The notes below the pieces were generated by a model. The model saw nothing but the letters and a program-made list of their open reading frames with translations. It was not told the origin of the DNA and did not search any database. Both the position numbers and the translations under genes were made by a program. This document shows, piece after piece, positions 23,239-31,373 of a DNA stretch of 49,932 nucleotides. Source of the stretch: JBATTK01 sp049670505. GTDB lineage: Bacteria > Bacteroidota > Bacteroidia > Flavobacteriales > Flavobacteriaceae. The stretch is taken from NCBI GenBank assembly GCA_049670505.1, contig JBATTK010000088.1, positions 1-49,932 of the forward strand. Reading direction: 5' to 3'. Within the stretch, counting starts at the first letter, position 1. Each line of letters opens with the position of its first letter.

Positions 23239-24288
23239 ATGATGCAGGAAAACAAAAGAATAAAGTTGGGCATATCCATCGGGGATCTAAACGGAATAGG
23301 GCCCGAAGTGGTACTCAAAACATTTGAGGATGCACGGATGCTGGATTTTTGTACCCCCGTTATCTTTGCTTCCAACAAAACGATGTCCTTTCAAAAAAAT
23401 AAATTAGGTATAACCATAAATTATAATGGTATTCATGAAGCATCCAAAGCAATCGATGGTAAAATAAACGTGGTCAATGTCTGGAAGGAAACACCGGAGA
23501 TTACCTTCGGGGCAGTTACGGCCGAGGGAGGCAAATATGCCATAAAGTCCTTAAAAGCTGCGGTTAAAGCTCTAAATAATAATGAGATCGATGCATTGGT
23601 CACGGCTCCCATCAATAAAAATAATATACAGGCGGAAGATTTTAAATTTCCCGGGCATACAGATTACTTAGCTCAGGAATTGGAAGGGGAAAGCCTTATG
23701 TTCATGGTCACGGATAGCTTAAAAGTAGGTTTGCTCACCGATCATGTAGCGGTAAAGGATGTATCGGAGGCAATTACGGCCGAGTTGATTCATACCAAAG
23801 TGGCTACTATAGAAAAATCCTTAAAGATGGATTTCGGTATCCGTAAGCCCAAAGTAGCAATTTTAGGTATTAATCCACATAGCGGGGATAATGGTATTAT
23901 TGGCAAGGAAGATGATGAAATCCTAAAACCTGCCATAAAGGAATTAATGGATGCAGGACATTTGGTCTACGGTCCCTATTCGGCAGATAGTTTTTTTGGT
24001 TCGGATGCCTACAAAAATTTTGATGCCATACTGGCCGCATATCATGACCAAGGCCTTATTCCGTTTAAAACCCTTTCTTTTGGAAAAGGAGTTAATTTTA
24101 CCGCTGGCCTAAGCAAGGTCCGTACCTCCCCCGATCATGGTACGGCCTATGAAATTGCCGGAAAGGGAAAGGCAGACCCAAGTTCCTTTAAAGAAGCCGT
24201 GTTTACCGCTTTACGGATTTTTAAGAATAGAACTGAATACGGGGAACTGACAAAAAATCCTTTGAAAAAGCAAAAAATAAAGCGATAG
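23239..24288 (+). CDS. pdxA: 4-hydroxythreonine-4-phosphate dehydrogenase
   Basis: 349 residues, normal length. The start is KLGISIGDLNGIGPEVVLK (residues 9-27). The three metal-ligand histidines of the family are visible: FPGHTDYLA, LLTDHVAVKDV and AAYHDQGLIPFK. DALVTAPINK and TSPDHGTAYEIAGKGKADPSS are the other signatures. It oxidises and decarboxylates 4-phosphohydroxy-L-threonine in the DXP-dependent pyridoxal phosphate pathway. It begins with a double ATG and is divergent from riboflavin synthase. It lies just upstream of the DUF177-rpmF promoter. Confidence 0.96.
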   Translation: MMQENKRIKLGISIGDLNGIGPEVVLKTFEDARMLDFCTPVIFASNKTMSFQKNKLGITINYNGIHEASKAIDGKINVVNVWKETPEITFGAVTAEGGKYAIKSLKAAVKALNNNEIDALVTAPINKNNIQAEDFKFPGHTDYLAQELEGESLMFMVTDSLKVGLLTDHVAVKDVSEAITAELIHTKVATIEKSLKMDFGIRKPKVAILGINPHSGDNGIIGKEDDEILKPAIKELMDAGHLVYGPYSADSFFGSDAYKNFDAILAAYHDQGLIPFKTLSFGKGVNFTAGLSKVRTSPDHGTAYEIAGKGKADPSSFKEAVFTALRIFKNRTEYGELTKNPLKKQKIKR

Positions 24289-24352
24289 TTTTTTACTGGG
24301 GAGAAGCACGCTTTATGAAAAGTGGGGAAAAATATATTTAACCCTTTTATTG

Positions 24353-24382
24353 TTGGGATTTCGTAAAATAATAATATCTTTG
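24353..24382 (+). promoter_or_regulatory. Promoter for the DUF177-rpmF-fabH block
   Basis: TTG (24353-24355), a 19-bp spacer, then TATCTTTG (24375-24382), an exact match to the Bacteroidetes -33/-7 consensus. It lies about 45-50 bp before the DUF177 start. This is the clearest primary-sigma promoter in the window, fitting a ribosomal protein operon. Confidence 0.75.
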
Positions 24383-24426
24383 CACCCGCCTTTAATACAG
24401 GTGTATACGTTAAACAGGTGTTGAAC

Positions 24427-24960
24427 ATGATGAAGCATAAGGAATTTGCTATTCCTTTTTCGGGATTAAAACAAGGAAAGCACGAGTTTGAGTATAAGTT
24501 TGGAAACGAGTTCTTTGAATCTTTTGGTTATGATGAGTTCAATGACGCAAATCTAGATTTGCGGGTTGTCTTGAACAGAATGAGTACAATGTTGGAGCTA
24601 GAACTAGCTGCGGAAGGTGTTGTAAACGTAGATTGTGACATCATCAGCGAACCCTATGATCAATCTATTACCGCCCATTTGGAGTTGGTAGTTAAGTTTG
24701 GAGAGGAATTCAATGATGAGGACGATGAGATTTTGGTTATTCCCCATGGGGAGCATCAAATTAATATTGCGCAATATGTTTATGAAATGTTGGTCCTTGC
24801 CGTTCCCCTGAAAAGGGTTCACCCAGGTGTTTTGGATGGCTCGATACATTCCGAAGCTTTGGAAAAGCTAGAGGAACTACAACCAAAGGAGATAAAAGAA
24901 AATAAAGGAGATACAGATCCCCGATGGGATGCACTAAAAAAATTATTAACGGATAAATAG
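24427..24960 (+). CDS. YceD/DUF177 family protein
   Basis: 177 residues from ATG 24427; the next codon (24430) is also ATG, and an in-frame GTG lies 9 bp upstream. Motifs: KEFAIPFSGLKQGKHEFEYKFGNEFFESF at the start, a middle part of the YceD type (VNVDCDIISEPYDQSIT), and DPRWDALKKLLTDK at the end, the last conserved throughout the family. It immediately precedes rpmF (8-bp gap), as yceD-rpmF does across bacteria. The family affects 23S rRNA precursor accumulation or ribosome assembly in plants and E. coli. The two cysteine pairs seen in some members are not present here. Confidence 0.9.
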   Translation: MMKHKEFAIPFSGLKQGKHEFEYKFGNEFFESFGYDEFNDANLDLRVVLNRMSTMLELELAAEGVVNVDCDIISEPYDQSITAHLELVVKFGEEFNDEDDEILVIPHGEHQINIAQYVYEMLVLAVPLKRVHPGVLDGSIHSEALEKLEELQPKEIKENKGDTDPRWDALKKLLTDK

Positions 24961-24968
24961 GTTTCATA

Positions 24969-25166
24969 ATGGCACATCCAAAAAGAAAAATTTCCAGAAC
25001 CAGGAGAGATAAGAGAAGAACTCATTATAAAGCTGTTGCCCCTACGCTTGCAAAGGACCCTACAACAGGTGAAATGCATTTGTATCACAGGGCGCATTGG
25101 CACGAAGGCAAGTTGTACTATCGTGGACAAGTATTGATAGACAAGACAGAAGATGCCGTCGCATAA
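24969..25166 (+). CDS. rpmF: 50S ribosomal protein L32
   Basis: 65 residues: MAHPKRKISRTRRDKRRTHYK opening and HLYHRAHW in the middle. It contains no cysteine, so it is a zinc-free form of L32. It is 8 bp after DUF177 and is followed by a terminator at 25191-25222. Part of the large ribosomal subunit near the peptidyl-transferase region. Confidence 0.97.
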   Translation: MAHPKRKISRTRRDKRRTHYKAVAPTLAKDPTTGEMHLYHRAHWHEGKLYYRGQVLIDKTEDAVA

Positions 25167-25190
25167 CTTCAAATTATAAATAATTTTAGG

Positions 25191-25222
25191 ACTCCCACTT
25201 TTAAAAGAATGGGAGTTTTTTA
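25191..25222 (+). terminator. Rho-independent terminator after rpmF
   Basis: Stem ACTCCCA (25191-25197) with TGGGAGT (25210-25216), a 12-base loop, then a run of T residues. It follows the rpmF stop by 25 bp and probably limits, without abolishing, transcription into fabH. Confidence 0.8.
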
Positions 25223-25341
25223 TTGCTTTCTGTCTAAATTTGAAAAACCACTGTTTTTATGGCAGGAAGTCACAAAAAATCATTAATTTTCCTCGATTTT
25301 GAATCAATTTTGATGGTTTTTGGCAAAAAAACAATTCTAGC

Positions 25342-26337
25342 ATGAGCAAACTTACGGCAGCCATTACGGCTGTAGGAGCCTATGTTCCTGACTTTGTACT
25401 GACCAATAAGATTTTAGAGACCATGGTGGAGACCAACGATGAGTGGATTACCTCCAGGACCGGTATAAAGGAAAGAAGAATTTTAAAAGAAGAAGGTCAA
25501 GGAACATCTTATATGGCCATTAGGGCGGCCGAAGACCTCATCCGAAAAAGAAATTTAGACCCTAAGGAAATAGATTTGGTACTCGTGGCAACGGCGACCC
25601 CGGATTTAATGGTGGCCTCAACAGCGGCCTACACCGCTTCGGAGATAGGTGCCACCAATGCTTTTTCCTATGATTTGCAAGCGGCATGCTCCAGTTTTTT
25701 ATACGGTATGTCCACCGCGGCCAGCTATATAGAATCCGGTCGTTATAAAAAAGTACTTTTGATCGGCGCCGATAAAATGTCATCGATTATTGATTATACC
25801 GATAGGACTACTTGCATCATTTTTGGAGATGGTGCGGGGGCCGTGCTTTTTGAGCCGAATACAGAGAATCTTGGTCTACAAGATGAGTATTTACGATCCG
25901 ATGGTGTGGGAAGGGAGTTTTTGAAAATGGATGCGGGGGGATCTATATTACCCGCTTCGGAAGAAACCGTAAAGAACAAACAACATTTTGTATATCAGGA
26001 CGGAAAATCCGTATTTAAATTTGCGGTTTCCAATATGGCCGAAGTTTCTGCCAAAATAATGGAACGCAACAATCTGAGTGATGACGATGTCCACTGGTTG
26101 GTACCCCATCAGGCCAACAAGCGTATCATAGACGCTACTGCGAGACGAATGGGGCTCCATGAAGAGAAGGTTATGGTCAACATTCATAAATACGGCAATA
26201 CCACATCGGCCACTTTACCACTTTTATTACATGACTATGAGCGTCGATTAAAAAAAGGCGACAATCTGGTTTTTGCCGCTTTTGGAGGAGGATTCACTTG
26301 GGGATCCATCTATTTAAAATGGGCATATAACCCATAA
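25342..26337 (+). CDS. fabH: 3-oxoacyl-ACP synthase III (KAS III)
   Basis: 331 residues, normal length. The catalytic triad is present: Cys 116 in QAACSSFLYG, His in VPHQANKRI (about 253) and Asn in KYGNTTSATLP (about 283). TNDEWITSRTGIKERR near the N-terminus is the family signature. It condenses acetyl-CoA with malonyl-ACP to start type II fatty-acid synthesis; branched starters are possible in Bacteroidetes. The intergenic gap from rpmF is 175 bp with a terminator; no plsX is inserted here, unlike the E. coli order. It is followed by accB and accC, which supply malonyl-CoA. Confidence 0.96.
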   Translation: MSKLTAAITAVGAYVPDFVLTNKILETMVETNDEWITSRTGIKERRILKEEGQGTSYMAIRAAEDLIRKRNLDPKEIDLVLVATATPDLMVASTAAYTASEIGATNAFSYDLQAACSSFLYGMSTAASYIESGRYKKVLLIGADKMSSIIDYTDRTTCIIFGDGAGAVLFEPNTENLGLQDEYLRSDGVGREFLKMDAGGSILPASEETVKNKQHFVYQDGKSVFKFAVSNMAEVSAKIMERNNLSDDDVHWLVPHQANKRIIDATARRMGLHEEKVMVNIHKYGNTTSATLPLLLHDYERRLKKGDNLVFAAFGGGFTWGSIYLKWAYNP

Positions 26338-26365
26338 ACTAACGTTACTAACTAAATCAAATTCC

Positions 26366-26854
26366 ATGGATATTAAAGAGATTCAAAGCCTTATTAAATT
26401 TGTGGCAAAATCAGGAGCCAGTGAAGTTAAACTGGAAACGGATGACATTAAGATTACCATTCGCACAGGAGCGTTAGGTTCCTTTCCGGAACCCACGACC
26501 TATGTTCAACAAGTACCCGTTGCGGCCGCCCCCATTACACCGGCTCATCAAATGCAAGCGGAAGCTCCAACAACCGAAGCTCCACAACAGGAAGCCGGCG
26601 AGGACGATTCCAAATACATTACCATAAAATCTCCTATCATAGGAACATTTTACAGGAAACCTTCTCCCGATAAACCTACCTTTGTTGAAGTTGGGGACAC
26701 CATTGCCAAAGGGGATGTGCTTTGCGTTATAGAGGCGATGAAACTTTTCAATGATATAGAATCCGAAGTTTCCGGTAAAATTATAAAAGTATTGGTAGAG
26801 GATTCTTCCCCGGTGGAATTTGATCAACCCCTGTTCTTAATAGACCCGTCGTAA
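26366..26854 (+). CDS. accB: Biotin carboxyl carrier protein of acetyl-CoA carboxylase
   Basis: 162 residues. An N-terminal helical region (1-35), a Pro/Ala/Glu-rich linker (about 40-80), and a C-terminal biotinyl domain with VIEAMKLFNDIE; the biotinylated lysine is residue 126. The protruding-thumb region (SPDKPTFVEVGD) typical of AccB is present. It carries carboxybiotin between AccC and the carboxyltransferase. It is separated from fabH by 28 bp and from accC by 78 bp on the same strand. Confidence 0.96.
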   Translation: MDIKEIQSLIKFVAKSGASEVKLETDDIKITIRTGALGSFPEPTTYVQQVPVAAAPITPAHQMQAEAPTTEAPQQEAGEDDSKYITIKSPIIGTFYRKPSPDKPTFVEVGDTIAKGDVLCVIEAMKLFNDIESEVSGKIIKVLVEDSSPVEFDQPLFLIDPS

Positions 26855-26932
26855 ATTAAATCACAATAACCAAAATCCAAACCCCAAGCTTTTTTGGAAT
26901 TTGTTATTTAAGATTTATAATCTGAGCTAATT

Positions 26933-28285
26933 ATGTTTAAAAAAATATTGATTGCCAACAGAGGTGAGATAGCGCTTCGTATCATTAGGACGTGTAAGGA
27001 GATGGGGATAAAGACCGTTGCGGTGTATTCCAAGGCGGATGAAGAAAGCCTACATGTACGGTTTGCGGATGAGGCCGTTTGTATAGGACCTGCACCGAGT
27101 AATGAATCTTACTTAAAGATACCCAATATTATAGCTGCCGCGGAAATTACCAATGCGGATGCCATACATCCCGGATATGGCTTTTTATCCGAAAATTCCA
27201 AGTTTTCCAAAATTTGTGCCGAGCACGATATCAAGTTCATCGGTGCATCGGGGGAACAGATTGATAGAATGGGGGATAAAGCTACGGCAAAAGCTACTAT
27301 GAAGAAAGCTGGTGTGCCTACGATTCCGGGTTCGGAGGGATTATTGGCCTCGGTTTCCGATGCCAAGAAGGTGGCCAAAAAAATGGGCTATCCGGTCATG
27401 ATAAAAGCAACAGCTGGTGGAGGCGGTAAAGGTATGCGCGCCGTATGGAAGGAAGAAGAGCTAGAAGATTTGTATAACAGTGCCGTACAAGAGGCTACAG
27501 CAGCTTTTGGCAACGGTGGGATGTACATGGAAAAACTAATAGAGGAACCCCGCCATATAGAAATTCAGGTAGTCGGAGATCAATATGGCAAGGCTTGCCA
27601 TCTATCCGAGAGGGATTGCTCCGTGCAAAGACGTCACCAAAAACTGACCGAAGAGACTCCTTCGCCCTTTATGACGGATAAGCTTAGGGAGGATATGGGG
27701 AATGCCGCGGTAAAAGCAGCAGAATATATAAAATATGAAGGCGCCGGTACCGTCGAATTTTTAGTGGACAAGCACAGAAATTTCTACTTTATGGAAATGA
27801 ATACCCGTATTCAGGTAGAACATCCCATCACCGAACAGGTCATTGATTATGATTTGATCAGGGAACAGATACTGGTAGCAGGTGGTGTGCCTATCTCCGG
27901 AAAAAATTATGTTCCAAAGTTACATTCCATAGAATGCAGGGTGAATGCGGAAGATCCCTATAACAATTTTAGACCTTCTCCTGGAAAAATAACCACATTG
28001 CATACCCCTGGCGGACATGGCATACGTTTGGATACCCATGTATATAGCGGCTATACTATTCCTCCAAATTACGATTCCATGATCGCTAAGTTGATTACCA
28101 CTGCCCAAACCCGGGAAGAGGCTATAAATAAGATGAAACGTGCCCTGGACGAGTTTGTCATAGAAGGTATAAAGACGACCATTCCGTTCCATAGGCAATT
28201 AATGGACCATCCGGATTATCTGGCAGGGAACTACACCACGGCATTTATGGATGATTTTGAAATGGAACCAGAATCAGATGACTAA
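26933..28285 (+). CDS. accC: Biotin carboxylase subunit of acetyl-CoA carboxylase
   Basis: 450 residues, the usual AccC size. An N-terminal biotin-carboxylase fold (KKILIANRGEIALRIIRTCKEMG), the ATP-grasp glycine loop ATAGGGGKGMR (about 160-170), HIEIQVVGDQYG, the catalytic FYFMEMNTRIQVEHPITE (about 283-300), and the C-terminal VNAEDPYNNFRPSPGKI segment. It carboxylates biotin on AccB using ATP and bicarbonate. The last gene of the fabH-accB-accC block; a hairpin terminator follows 6 bp after the stop. Confidence 0.97.
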   Translation: MFKKILIANRGEIALRIIRTCKEMGIKTVAVYSKADEESLHVRFADEAVCIGPAPSNESYLKIPNIIAAAEITNADAIHPGYGFLSENSKFSKICAEHDIKFIGASGEQIDRMGDKATAKATMKKAGVPTIPGSEGLLASVSDAKKVAKKMGYPVMIKATAGGGGKGMRAVWKEEELEDLYNSAVQEATAAFGNGGMYMEKLIEEPRHIEIQVVGDQYGKACHLSERDCSVQRRHQKLTEETPSPFMTDKLREDMGNAAVKAAEYIKYEGAGTVEFLVDKHRNFYFMEMNTRIQVEHPITEQVIDYDLIREQILVAGGVPISGKNYVPKLHSIECRVNAEDPYNNFRPSPGKITTLHTPGGHGIRLDTHVYSGYTIPPNYDSMIAKLITTAQTREEAINKMKRALDEFVIEGIKTTIPFHRQLMDHPDYLAGNYTTAFMDDFEMEPESDD

Positions 28286-28291
28286 TTTATA

Positions 28292-28318
28292 AACTCCGGC
28301 ACCTGTCGGAGTTTTTTA
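28292..28318 (+). terminator. Rho-independent terminator after accC
   Basis: Stem AACTCCG (28292-28298) pairs with CGGAGTT (28307-28313), followed by a T-run. The T-run ends about 10 bp before the next ATG at 28328, so the hairpin also occupies the leader of the downstream oxidoreductase gene. Confidence 0.75.
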
Positions 28319-28327
28319 TACGCACCA

Positions 28328-29443
28328 ATGAACCTAAGTTATTGGGAATACAAAACGTGGTTGTCCCATATTGATTTCACTATAGTTGGTAGTGGAATCG
28401 TAGGGCTCAATTGTGCCATACAGCTTAAAAAAAGATTTCCTAAAGCTAATATTATCATACTGGAAAAAGGGGTTCTCCCACAAGGTGCCAGCACAAAAAA
28501 TGCAGGTTTTGCCTGCTTTGGAAGCATTTCTGAAATTGTATCGGACCTCAAAGCACATTCGGAGCAGGAGGTATTGGATTTGGTACAAAAACGTTGGGAT
28601 GGCATCCAATTACTGCGTAAAAATCTTGGGGACGCTCAAATAGATTACCAAAATTATGGGGGCCATGAAGTGTTTTTGGATAGTCGTAACGACCTATACC
28701 AAGACTGTTTGGGCAGAATTGATACCGTGAACGAAATGTTGGAACCTGTTTTTCAACAAAACGCCTTTCAATTGCATCCGAACACTTACAATTTTAAGCA
28801 GATTCAACATAACTATATCACCAATACTCTTGAAGGGCAAATTGATACGGGTAAAATGATGAAAGCATTGCTCCATTTAGCATTTAAAAATGGAATAACG
28901 GTTTTGAATGCTGTTCATGTAGAAGATTTTACTGCAAACACCGACCACATCTTGGTGAAAACGAGTCAGTTTGAATTTAAAACGAACAAACTCTTGATTG
29001 CCACCAACGGTTTTGCCCCAGATCTCATCAATGAAGATATAAGACCTGCCCGTGCCCAGGTTTTGATTACCAAGCCTATTAAAAACTTGCATATCAAAGG
29101 TACTTTTCATTTGGACGAAGGCTATTATTATTTTAGGAATTTAGATGATCGGGTGCTTTTCGGTGGTGGAAGAAATCTAGATTTTAAAGGAGAGGAGACC
29201 ACCCGGTTAGGTGAGACTCCTTTGATTCAAAATACGCTTGAAACTATTTTAAAAGACGTTGTTTTACCCCGAACGCCTTTTGAAGTAGATTTGCGTTGGA
29301 GCGGTATTATGGGTATGGGACATCAAAAAAGACCTATTATAAAACAAGTTTCCAATCACATCTATTGCGGTATTCGCCTGGGAGGGATGGGAATTGCCAT
29401 TGGTAGTTTAGTAGGAAAAGAGTTGGCGGAGCTCATCCAATAA
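28328..29443 (+). CDS. FAD-dependent oxidoreductase (DAO/glycine-oxidase-like)
   Basis: 371 residues. The dinucleotide-binding motif is DFTIVGSGIVGLNCAIQLKK (about 16-35), then IILEKGVLPQGASTKNAGFACFG with the conserved STxNAG flavin-contact turn, and a C-terminal DLRWSGIMGMGHQKRPII plus GIRLGGMGIAIGSLVG (about 350-365) typical of the D-amino-acid oxidase/glycine oxidase/ThiO superfamily. Oxidation of an amine or amino acid with FAD is expected; the substrate cannot be assigned. It converges with the zinc-peptidase gene, 17 bp apart, and is not clearly in an operon with accC because of the terminator between them. Confidence 0.85.
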   Translation: MNLSYWEYKTWLSHIDFTIVGSGIVGLNCAIQLKKRFPKANIIILEKGVLPQGASTKNAGFACFGSISEIVSDLKAHSEQEVLDLVQKRWDGIQLLRKNLGDAQIDYQNYGGHEVFLDSRNDLYQDCLGRIDTVNEMLEPVFQQNAFQLHPNTYNFKQIQHNYITNTLEGQIDTGKMMKALLHLAFKNGITVLNAVHVEDFTANTDHILVKTSQFEFKTNKLLIATNGFAPDLINEDIRPARAQVLITKPIKNLHIKGTFHLDEGYYYFRNLDDRVLFGGGRNLDFKGEETTRLGETPLIQNTLETILKDVVLPRTPFEVDLRWSGIMGMGHQKRPIIKQVSNHIYCGIRLGGMGIAIGSLVGKELAELIQ

Positions 29444-29460
29444 CCTTGGAAATCTGGCCT

Positions 29461-30465
29461 TTACCGCATAAACTTCTGTTCATACACTTGTACAAATTTG
29501 GTAAAATGCTCAGGCCGATAAGCCGTAAAGATATCATTTAATGCAGCTTCTTTATCCTTGGCCCGATCATAATAGTACTGGGTAATTTCCATTCCTAAAT
29601 AATAACCTATTTGGAACGGCCATTCTCGCTTGTCCGCAAATCCACCGGAGAACCAACCTTTCACCTTGTCCACGTTCATAAGCATACTTGGTTTAAATGC
29701 TTCCCATATTTCTTTCTCATTTTTCTTTCCGAATTCATTTTTGCCCTTATCTACAAGTCCTGTGGCCAACCTTGTAATCATATCGGCACCTCCTTCTCTA
29801 ATTGCATAGGCAAGTAACGTACTGTTATCCGGATTTCCGTAAATGGAAACGTAATTATCAGAGCCTTGCAGTTTACGCTGAAACCAATGAACCATTTCGT
29901 GTATGGCAACCTGAGGAACATCGTCGAGAGTGGCGAACGGGATTCGCCCCTCCGGAAAAATCCCTTCAGGAAATTCAGCTGAATCGAGGTGTTCTCCCCC
30001 ACCAAAATAGTCCACTGAAATCATGGAGCCATTTGGTCTTACAGAACCTCCGCCTCCCCACAATACAAAATAGTACGTAGGCAAAATTGTATCATTTGGG
30101 TTTGGAAGATGTTTCAACAGATCCGTATATCCCCTGGAAATCGTTCCCTCTAACGTTTTTAACTTTTCGTCGACCTGAAGCAGGTTTTTGTAGAATTTAG
30201 GTCTTTTCTCTACCTGAACTGCAAGCTTTTCCGGGGTCATCCCATAGATACTTACCCATGATTTTAAACCGGGACTACCACTATTAAAATAGTTTGTCAT
30301 TTCAATTAGAGGATCCGCTCCGGATTCGATTGCCAAATATGCATCACGAAACTTTTCTATATCACTATAATCAAAGGTATATTTTTGATTCTGGGCAATA
30401 GTAGCTAATGAAAATAACATTAGCAGGACAAGCTGATACGTTTTAATGGTCCATTCTGGTCTCAT
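29461..30465 (-). CDS. Secreted zinc metallopeptidase-like protein (gluzincin, DUF2268-like)
   Basis: 334 residues. A cleavable signal peptide (about 1-25, ending ATIAQ) and a metallopeptidase core: VPQVAIHEMVHWFQRKL with HEMVH at 189-193, and a downstream glutamate in AYAIREGGADMITRL as likely third zinc ligand. This fits the DUF2268/GldB-like HExxH...E pattern. GGGGSVRPNGSMISVDYFGGG is a conserved beta-turn region before the motif. Periplasmic or surface location; peptide hydrolysis is inferred from the motif only. It lies 139 bp downstream of the last gene of the export operon on the same strand. Confidence 0.82.
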   Translation of the reverse strand: MRPEWTIKTYQLVLLMLFSLATIAQNQKYTFDYSDIEKFRDAYLAIESGADPLIEMTNYFNSGSPGLKSWVSIYGMTPEKLAVQVEKRPKFYKNLLQVDEKLKTLEGTISRGYTDLLKHLPNPNDTILPTYYFVLWGGGGSVRPNGSMISVDYFGGGEHLDSAEFPEGIFPEGRIPFATLDDVPQVAIHEMVHWFQRKLQGSDNYVSIYGNPDNSTLLAYAIREGGADMITRLATGLVDKGKNEFGKKNEKEIWEAFKPSMLMNVDKVKGWFSGGFADKREWPFQIGYYLGMEITQYYYDRAKDKEAALNDIFTAYRPEHFTKFVQVYEQKFMR

Positions 30466-30604
30466 AGCAGTAATGTGTTGATTTTATTGATCGATTTCCC
30501 GTAAAACATTGAAAACCATCATTATAAAGACAACACTTGGAAAGTTTTGTTACAGTATAGCCCTGAAAGCATATTTTTATACAAAACCGATTAATAGTTC
30601 TTGT

Positions 30605-31270
30605 TCAATGTACTCTTCTCCCATCCAGTAAATTGATCACCCTGGAACCATAGGCGGCATTCTTTTCGGAATGTGTTACCTGAATAATAGTTACGCCCTC
30701 TTGGTTCAACTGTTTAAAGAGCTCCATAATCTCCTCCCCTTGAGAGGAGTTAAGGTTGCCGGTAGGTTCGTCTGCAAGGATAAGTCTTGGATCGGTTATC
30801 AGCGCACGTGCGATACCTACCAATTGTTGCTGTCCGCCACTGAGTTGGGTGGGAAAGAGGTCTTTTTTTCCAACAATATTAAAGCGATCCAACATATCGG
30901 CCACCATGGCCTTTCGTTCGGATGCCTTATGTTTTTTGTACAACAACGGCATTTCCAAATTCTCCTTTACAGTGAGCTCATCGATTAAATGATAGGCTTG
31001 AAACACAAAACCGATATATTGTTTATATAGGGTGGCTCGATGTTTTTCTTTTAGGGAATGTACAGATTCATGGAGGAATTTATAGGTACCTTCATTAAAG
31101 TTATCCAGCATACCTATGACGTTGAGCAAGGTAGATTTTCCAGAACCGGAGGGACCCATTACGGAGATAAATTCCCCTTCTTCCACGTCTAGGTTAATAT
31201 CCTTTAACAAGAAGACCTGTTGCCCCCCTGAATTGACCCATTTAAAGATGTTGTTTAGTTGTAATAGCAT
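30605..31270 (-). CDS. ABC transporter ATPase (MacB/LolD-type), divergent copy
   Basis: 221 residues: Walker A GPSGSGKST (about 39-47), Q-loop FVFQAYHLID, signature LSGGQQQLVGIARAL (about 143-157), Walker B LILADEPTGNL, D-loop GNLNSSQG and H-loop VTHSEKNA. Two differences from the usual LolD/MacB pattern: the residue after LSGGQQQ is Leu instead of Arg, and the D-loop Asp is Asn (GNLNS for GNLDS). The essential Lys, Glu and His are intact. It is the last gene of the export operon and is smaller than its partner at 43752. It may energise a subset of the permeases or pair with the other ATPase; this is inference. Confidence 0.92.
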   Translation of the reverse strand: MLLQLNNIFKWVNSGGQQVFLLKDINLDVEEGEFISVMGPSGSGKSTLLNVIGMLDNFNEGTYKFLHESVHSLKEKHRATLYKQYIGFVFQAYHLIDELTVKENLEMPLLYKKHKASERKAMVADMLDRFNIVGKKDLFPTQLSGGQQQLVGIARALITDPRLILADEPTGNLNSSQGEEIMELFKQLNQEGVTIIQVTHSEKNAAYGSRVINLLDGRRVH

Positions 31271-31373
31271 TTTTATCCGTATTGTCTCTCGAACACCTTT
31301 GAGAGGTTATTAATTTGTTATTTGCAAGCTTTTTCGACTGCGCCTTAACCGACATTTGATGAATCTTTACCGG

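Noticed and set aside
24819..25172. 117-codon minus-strand ORF opposite rpmF
   Set aside because: Antisense to a ribosomal protein gene and a Ser/Phe-rich shadow.
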